Assembly (NCBI GenBank): GCA_032718865.1
Contig: JALUTQ010000001.1
Location: forward strand, 1,116,001-1,180,000
Source: Tilletia caries
Lineage: Eukaryota > Basidiomycota > Exobasidiomycetes > Tilletiales > Tilletiaceae
Length of the DNA stretch: 64,000 nt
Direction: 5' to 3'
In this document: one piece after another, positions 58,013 to 64,000 of the stretch
How positions within the stretch are numbered: position 1 is the first letter of the stretch
Layout: every line of letters begins with the position of its first letter
The notes under the pieces: generated by a model
Told to the model about the DNA's origin: nothing
Seen by the model: the letters and a program-made list of their open reading frames with translations, nothing else
Database searches by the model: none
Position numbers and translations under genes: made by a program

Positions 58013-59866
58013 CCTGACCTGGGTGCGTACCTTACCAGAGTGTTCCCCTAACTTTTTCGCCTTGTTGAATAACAGGTCGCTGGGGGCTGGGAGTGGGATT
58101 TAAATACAGACTTAGTCAACAAAGTTAAGTAGCAGCAACTTACGCCTTGGAACCATAGTGACCTGGCTGTCGGCTGAAGCCCAGAGGCCAGGGTGTCCCT
58201 CAGACTCGATGTGGACCTCAGACCCTTATGACCTGGTAGAGATGTGCGAAGACGTGACTGGGGGGGCGTCCTCTCCCCCTCCCCTTTTTCGCGAATCTTT
58301 TTGTATCAGAAAGGTCACCAAATCTCAGCCCAGCACGGCTACGCAGAAGCTCAAGGTAGCTTCGCTACCCTTCGTCTGCTTCGCCATGCGGCTGCGACTT
58401 GCGATCGTAGCTACGAGCATCTATATCATTGTCCATGTAACATTTTTGAATGTTGATCAAACTTGCGTGAAAAAGGGATTGAGGAACTTCACACACGTAA
58501 TCATCCCGCACGGCTGTATCTACCAAGGAAGCAGAAAGCAAAGAATGATATGTCATATGATGGCTTCGCGCAGAGAGAGACAATTGACAAACAAGACGGA
58601 GAATAGCTGCGAGCGCAATGAAGATAAGATTAAAAGACTGAGGAGAAAAAAGCGTGAGGCTAATGCAGAAGGAGAGGTTAGGGGATAGGAAACATAAGCG
58701 GCCGGGGAAGCAGACGGAAGGGACGTAGAAGACGGGTGAAGGCTGAGACCGGAGACGAATGGGCAAAGGAATGCCAACAGAGCTTGATGCGAAGGAAAGG
58801 GAATATAGAAGAGGCAAGAGCACAGCAGAAAGAAAGTCAGATCAGGTCAGGTCAGGTCAGGTCAGCCGTCAGGTCAGCCGTCAGGTCAGGTCAGGTCCAG
58901 TGTTGAACATACTATTGGAGTATGGAACCCTGGGCGACTTGAGAGAGGAGAAGCACAATGGTGACGCCGAAGGTGGCCACCGACGACGGACACATTGACC
59001 TCGGCGGGCTTGACGTTGGCAATGTCGAAGTGGAAGGTGGAGGCGCGTGTGATGTCAAAGGTGGTGACCCGTGACACAGAACAGACTGTACGAAGATATG
59101 CAGTGATGAGCACCATTTTAACTCATGAAGCGTCAGAGCCGTTAGAAGAAGGAGAGGGGGTCGGGGGAAACCCCACCGCTTGGGGTCGTAAAGACTTGAA
59201 GACCTCGGCGACGATGGGCACGGTGGAGTTGACGGGATTGGAGATGACGAGGTGGTGTGCTTTGGGAGCAACCTTGGCAGCGGCTTTGTCGAGGGAGAGA
59301 GCTGTCCGATGGGGCATGGTGAGTGAGGAAAGTCAGTCTACTCATCTTGACGACGTCGACCGGATTCATAAGAGCAGAGAGCTGAAAAAAAACGAATGGG
59401 TGAGTAAGGACCTAACCCGGAGCACCTGATGCAGATGCGCGTATAAACACGAGGCTCACCTTGGATGACAATTCGGGAGTGCTGACTGCTGGGCCGGACT
59501 CAGAATGGGAACAAAGCAGAGACTGGTATGGGTAAGTGGTATCAGCCATCAGGTTAAGCAAGAAAAAAAAGCAAAACAGCGGTGAGCATCATTAACTTGA
59601 ACCTTGGTGAGCAGAGAGCGGTTAAAAAAAAGAAATCGAGGGGGGGGGATTGTTCAATTCGCATGATGCTTGTCGGGCTTCGATGGAAGCGTGAAGAAAG
59701 GCTGGCGGTGTTGGTTGTCGTCTGTCGAGTGTCGAAATGAACTGATTACGTATGCAAGATTTCTGCACTCTGTGCTTATGTAAGGAAAAACCAAACTTTG
59801 GCTCAAGGACAGATCAGTCAATTCTGATGCTACAACCACGAAACCTGTGCCAGAAGTTGCAGGACT
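58013..59866. repeat. Array unit 6 plus the unique 3' tail
   Basis: The unit is 58013-59747; the 119-bp tail (59748-59866) ends in ggacta and matches the tail of the solo copy at 21848-21966. The tail runs directly into the second 148-bp repeat. Malate dehydrogenase fragment at about 58897-59317 (minus). Confidence 0.93.
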
Positions 59867-60013
59867 AGATTTGGTCAAGGGTCTACTGATTCAGAATGGT
59901 GTGTTGTGTTGGTAGTTGCGAAGAAAAGTCCCAAACTACGAGCCTGAATGGCAAAAAGCTTACGGCCGTAAGGCGGGAGCCGCCCTATAACCCCTTAACT
60001 AAAGTTAGGGGAA
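59866..60013. repeat. 148-bp dispersed repeat, copy 2, forming the right end of the insertion
   Basis: This matches 32673-32820 throughout. It directly follows the array tail, and its final AAAGTTAGGGGAA is the exact inverted complement of TTCCCCTAACTTT at 47739-47751. The two thus look like the terminal inverted repeats of the element whose middle part was amplified. Immediately to the right the 5' part of the Tnp2-like gene begins (agagcatg). Confidence 0.85.
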
Positions 60014-60680
60014 AGAGCATGTTGGCGCCCCGCTCCCCAAGACCCAAAAATGATGCGAGCGAGACGACCAGAATCATGACCTTTCGGCTGAGGGCTGTGT
60101 AATGGAAAGTAGACTGAGTAGGATGGGAGAGAACGAGTGATTCCACGTCGTGGTCAAGCCCAAAACCTCCTTGTGTGTCTGACCCACCCTCTTCAGCCAT
60201 TTCATCCTCCTCACAGCCGAACACCGGACGCTCCGAGTCGACTACCCTCTCCCGCTCAATGCCGTCTCCAAATTCGGAGCTCGCCTCCAACTCGTCGTCG
60301 TCGGAGACATCACCGCTGGTGTCGCCGCCTCTGGTGGTATCTTGAGGAGCAGCGAATCCAAGAGCGTCTTTGACGTCGGGGAACCAGACGTCGTTGTCGT
60401 TCTGGATGTCATCGACTTCGGCGGATGGCTCAGAAGAGCTGGCATCTTGCGCGGTCGTCTCTTTCCGGGCATGTATGGACGGGAAATCAAATGCGCTTGC
60501 GTTTTGTGCTCGAAGCGCAGCACTTCTTTGCTGTTTTTGGTGAGCATAATAGGTGCGTCGCTCGACTTTGTTCAAGTGGCGAGATTCCGTCCGGCATCCT
60601 TGGACAGTGCAGTCGCACCAGAACTTGCCGGTGGATGCGTCTAGCCCCGGGCGGCTAAGATGCGGGCGAGCGGGAGGCAT
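60014..60680 (-). pseudogene. Tnp2-like (CACTA-type) transposase, 5' part
   Basis: The ATG (complement 60678-60680) opens MPPARPHLSRPGLDASTGKF and a Cys cluster (WCDCTVQGCR), a KVERRTYYAHQKQQ block, a long acidic region and a hydrophobic helix (SRKVMILVVSLASFLGLGER). This is the typical N-terminal layout of fungal Tnp2-type transposases. The frame runs into the 148-bp repeat after ANML. The rest of the protein, lacking exactly this N-terminal part, lies at 45013-47736 on the same strand. The two pieces are best explained as one gene split by the insertion. Confidence 0.7.
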
Positions 60681-60857
60681 GTTGGCTGTTGCTGTAAAGA
60701 CTGGATCTAGGAAAGAAGATGGAGGAGCGAAAATGGTCAGTGACGGTACTGAGGAACAGATTACAGAAGAAGGCAGAAGCTGGTCGCCTTTCGCAGTTCG
60801 CATCACGCGGGACTCAGGAGATGAAGTAAGCCGAAGCTGGCCAAACTTGGCTTGAGC

Positions 60858-61140
60858 AGAAAGATGCCTTGCGCACCAGCGCATCCTCGCGCGAGATGCG
60901 CGCGAGCTAGAAATCGGAAGGAAAAAATATACGGCAAGTTTCTTCTCGCGCATGTGTGGGCGAGAGGGTGTGCTAGACAGCGTCGCGCGCAGAAACGGTG
61001 CGAGAGTCAGCGCAAGCTCATCTGGCGCGAGGGGGGTCTGCGCGAGACTCAGTGCTTGATGGTCTCGCACATAGGTTGTGAGCTAGAATCTGCGCTAGAC
61101 CACCCCACGCAGACCTGCGCGAGCCCTGCGCAATTTGCAC
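60858..61140. repeat. GCGCGAG/CTCGCGC word-dense block, copy 2
   Basis: About 280 bp with more than ten gcgcgag, ctcgcgc, tgcgcgag, gctagac and tctcgcaca words in both orientations. The vocabulary is shared with the block at 40776-40985. The ends (ccttgcgcacc and, in complement, gcaaattgcgcagg) are only weakly inverted. It lies between the Tnp2-like 5' part and the EF2 promoter. Confidence 0.5.
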
Positions 61141-61795
61141 CAATATTCGCGATGAATGCCTCCTCATTCCTCAAGCCTCAAGCCTCAAGCCTCCCTCGAC
61201 TCAAAAGGACACGTCAGCCTTTTGTTCGACTGCACGTGTCCGACCAAATTCAAACTCCGTCGGAGAACGAAAGACGCAAGGGTGGTCTGAGCGCGAAGTC
61301 TCGGTCGGAAGTGGAGGTCACAAGAAGAAAGAGGTGAAGAAAAAAAAGGCAACACCTTGCCAGCCCCCGCACCCGGGCCCCCAGTCGATAGGGAACACGG
61401 CTGTATGGACGTATGGAAGGCAATGAATGGAATGTGAAGCACTTGTACATGTACTATCCGAGCGAGCGTGTACGGCAGCCCAGCGCTGTGCTCTGGAGTG
61501 TTGAGAGTGTTCTGTGCTGAGTCTGAGTGCAGTGTGTGTGCGGGCGTGTGCGCGCGGTCGAAAAATAATATTTCTCTTGCCACCCGGTCACCTTGTCCAC
61601 CGTTGACTTGACCACCACCACCTTCTCTCTCTCTCCCTCTCTCACCCTACCTTTCTCCTTCCAGAAAGGAACAAAAGAGAGCAGCGATCTTCTTCTCCTG
61701 CTCAGCACCAAGGATAGACAGTCGCCTCTCCCGTCCTCGTCCTTTACAGCCCGTTCTCCTCTTCCCTACACTCACCCGCATACATCTCGCCCACC
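61141..61795 (+). promoter_or_regulatory. EF2 upstream region with pyrimidine-rich leader
   Basis: No gene is seen. A long CT-rich tract (about 61615-61665, ctctctctccctctctc type) precedes the EF2 start codon by about 130-180 bp, as is common at highly expressed fungal genes. The start context is ccaccATGG, close to an optimal eukaryotic context. Confidence 0.5.
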
Positions 61796-64000
61796 ATGGT
61801 CAACTTCACCATCGCCGAGATCCGGTACGTTCTCTCTGCTCCAGCCCCCGTGCGCATCGTGTGCAGTGCACTGACTTGTGCCTCTTTTGTCATTGCAGTG
61901 GGCTTATGGACAAGCCCACGAACATCCGTAACATGTCCGTCATTGCCCACGTCGACCACGGCAAGTCAACCCTTACTGACTCTCTCGTCTCCAAGGGTGA
62001 GTTCTCGATAGAATCCAAGTTGTTCACGTGTTTACATGCTGACTTGGTTATGTCCCCTTGTTTTGTTTTCTCTCACAGCCGGTATCATTGCCTCCGCCAA
62101 GGCTGGGTGAGCTCCGTTGTTCTGTTTCGCGTCTTCTTAGGCATCATGCTGATTATATGTTCGCCTTGCGATAAACCTCTCGCCACAGTGACATGCGATT
62201 CACCGACACTCGTGATGACGAGAAGGAGCGTGGTATCACCATCAAGTCGACTGCCATCTCCATGTACTTCGAGATGGAGAAGGCTGCCCTCGACGCCGTC
62301 ACCCAGAAGACTGACGGTCCCCACTTCTTGATCAACTTGATCGACTCTCCCGGTCACGTCGACTTCTCTTCCGAGGTCACCGCCGCTCTCCGTGTCACCG
62401 ACGGTGCCCTTGTCGTTGTCGACTGCATTGACGGTGTCTGTGTACAAACCGAGACCGTTCTCCGACAGTCGCTCGCCGAGCGTGTCAAGCCCGTCTGCTG
62501 TGTGAACAAGGTTGACCGTGCCCTGCTCGAGCTCCAGGTCGGAAAGGAGGACCTCTACCAGTCCCTGTCCCGAACCATCGAGTCCGTTAATGTCGTTATC
62601 GCCACCTACACTGACGAGGTTCTCGGCGAGTGCCAGGTCTACCCTGAGAAGGGTACCATCGCCTTCGGTTCCGGTCTCCACGGCTGGGCCTTCACTCTCC
62701 GTCAGTTCGCCATCCGGTACGCCAAGAAGTTCGGTGTCGACCAGCAGAAGATGATGGACAAGCTCTGGGGCGACAACTTCTTCAACCCCAAGACTAAGAA
62801 GTGGACCAAGAACGACAAGGACGCCGATGGACAGCACCTCGAGCGTGCTTTCAACATGTTCGTTCTCGACCCCATCTTCCGTATCTTCGACTCCGTCATG
62901 AACTTCAAGAAGGACGAGACCACCAAGATCCTCGAGAAGCTTGAGGTCAACCTGACCTCAGACGAGAGGGACCTCGAGGGCAAGGCCCTCCTCAAGGTCG
63001 TCATGCGCAAGTTCCTGCCCGCTGGTGACGCTCTCCTGGAGATGATTGTCATTAACCTCCCCTCGCCCGTCACTGCTCAACGGTACCGTGTCGAGACCCT
63101 GTACGAGGGTCCTCTCGACGACGAGTCTGCCATTGGTATCCGTGACTGTGACCCCAAGGGTCCCCTCATGCTCTACGTCTCCAAGATGGTTCCCACCTCC
63201 GACAAGGGTCGCTTCTACGCCTTCGGCCGTATCTTCTCAGGTACCGTCCGCTCTGGCCCCAAGATCCGCATTCAGGGTCCTAACTACGTTCCCGGCAAGA
63301 AGGAGGACCTGTTCATCAAGTCTGTCCAGCGCACCGTTCTCATGATGGGCCGAACCGTCGAGCCCATCGAGGACTGCCCCGCCGGTAACATTATCGGTCT
63401 CGTCGGTGTCGACCAGTTCTTGCTCAAGAACGGTACCCTGACCTCGTCGGAGACTGCCCACAACATGAAGGTCATGAAGTTCTCCGTCTCCCCCGTCGTC
63501 CAGGTCGCTGTTGAGGTCAAGAACGCCAACGACTTGCCCAAGCTTGTCGAAGGTCTCAAGCGTCTGTCGAAGTCGGACCCCTGTGTGCAGGCATGGATTG
63601 CCGAGACCGGTGAGCACATTGTTGCCGGTGCCGGTGAGCTCCATCTCGAGATCTGCCTCAAGGATCTCGAGGAGGACCACGCCCAGGTCCCGCTCAAGAT
63701 CTCGGACCCCGTCGTCGGCTACCGTGAGACTGTTCAGGCATCTTCTTCGATGACTGCGCTGTCCAAGTCCCAGAACAAGCACAACCGTCTGTATGTGGAG
63801 GCCCACAAGATGGAGGAGGAGGTTGCCTCCGCGATTGAGTCTGGCAAGATTGGTGCTCGTGACGACTTCAAGGCGCGTGCCAAGATCCTTGCGGACGAGT
63901 TCGGGTGGGACGTGCAGGAGGCCCGTAAGATTTGGTGCTTCGGTCCCGACACGACTGGTCCCAACGTGTTTGTCGATGTGTCGAAGGGTGTCCAGTTCAT
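61796..64000 (+). CDS. EF2: Translation elongation factor 2, cut by the window end
   Basis: Exons 61796-61824, 61899-61996, 62079-62106 and 62190 onward give 655 residues before the window ends; the family is about 842 aa. GTPase motifs: AHVDHGKS (26-33, P-loop), the effector region around [27 protein letters not shown] (G3) and NKVDR (G4). Domain II and the start of domain IV follow ([35 protein letters not shown]). The protein drives ribosomal translocation by GTP hydrolysis; the diphthamide histidine lies beyond the window. Three short 5' introns, one leaving a 28-nt exon, crowd the first 400 bp. Codons are strongly biased to C-ending forms, fitting high expression. Confidence 0.97.

Larger units (their letters stand above)
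47709..59866. repeat. Six-unit tandem array of a 1.73-kb repeat
   Basis: Units begin with cctgacctgggtg at 47709, 51091, 52822, 54549, 56284 and 58013. Lengths are 1726 (after removing the insertion), 1731, 1727, 1735, 1729 and 1735 bp, followed by a 119-bp tail (59748-59866) found only after the last unit. Copies are nearly identical; most differences are in A, G or C runs and in the aggtcaggtcagccgtc minisatellite. Every internal junction reads gaactgatt|cctgacc. Bases 1-30 of each unit match the interrupted Tnp2-like gene including its GTAAGG intron donor (minus strand). The element-specific part starts at TTCCCCTAACTTT. Each unit has the malate dehydrogenase fragment. Confidence 0.93.

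Noticed and set aside
47709..59866. Helitron explanation for the tandem array with a captured gene fragment
   Set aside because: No consistent TC...CTRR ends or A/T insertion site could be found; a 13-bp inverted terminal repeat is present instead. A search for Rep/helicase relatives would still be worth doing.

Overview
The window looks like nuclear DNA of a basidiomycete fungus. Genes carry several short introns (about 50-90 nt, GT-AG with one GC-AG), the housekeeping proteins are fungal in type, and two large transposase-like genes resemble families I know mainly from basidiomycetes. I cannot name the species.

Layout. 1-351: 5' end of a medium-chain dehydrogenase/reductase (minus). 609-2638: an ORF1-only LINE-like insertion between 14-bp direct repeats. 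2843-4682: MFS transporter. 5800-7272: low-complexity Ser/Lys-rich gene with a frame break. 9256-10928: BAHD-type acyltransferase. 11178-13809: lipin-type phosphatidate phosphatase PAH1 (minus). 14090-14181: intron-containing tRNA-Asp. 14417-16559: chaperonin subunit CCT3 (minus). 17-33 kb: transposon-rich zone with a long-TIR MITE, a solo copy of a 1.75-kb repeat, a decayed transposase-like gene cut by a hAT-like element, a divergent 7-exon gene, a dispersed 148-bp repeat and a second identical tRNA-Asp. 33389-40561: XMAP215/Stu2-type microtubule polymerase with five TOG regions. 42731-44448: RGG/coiled-coil protein. 45013-60680: a Tnp2-like (CACTA-type) transposase gene on the minus strand, split in two by about 12.3 kb of repeats. 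61796 to the end: elongation factor 2, cut by the window edge.

The most unusual part is 47.7-60.0 kb. An element with 13-bp terminal inverted repeats appears to have landed in an exon of the Tnp2-like gene beside an intron donor. It then seems to have amplified into six tandem units of about 1.73 kb, through a TGATT microhomology lying in host intron sequence. As a result each unit starts with about 30 bp of transposase gene including the intron donor, and each carries on its minus strand a decayed malate dehydrogenase fragment. The first unit later received a 771-bp hAT-like element (8-bp target duplication), which received a second 869-bp hAT-like element (8-bp target duplication). The same 771-bp element, at the same length, also interrupts the transposase-like gene at 25 kb. 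The reading frames of PAH1, CCT3, STU2 and EF2 are intact over long spans. Frame breaks in homopolymers are confined to transposon-type genes and the 5.8-kb gene, which argues for real decay rather than general sequencing error.
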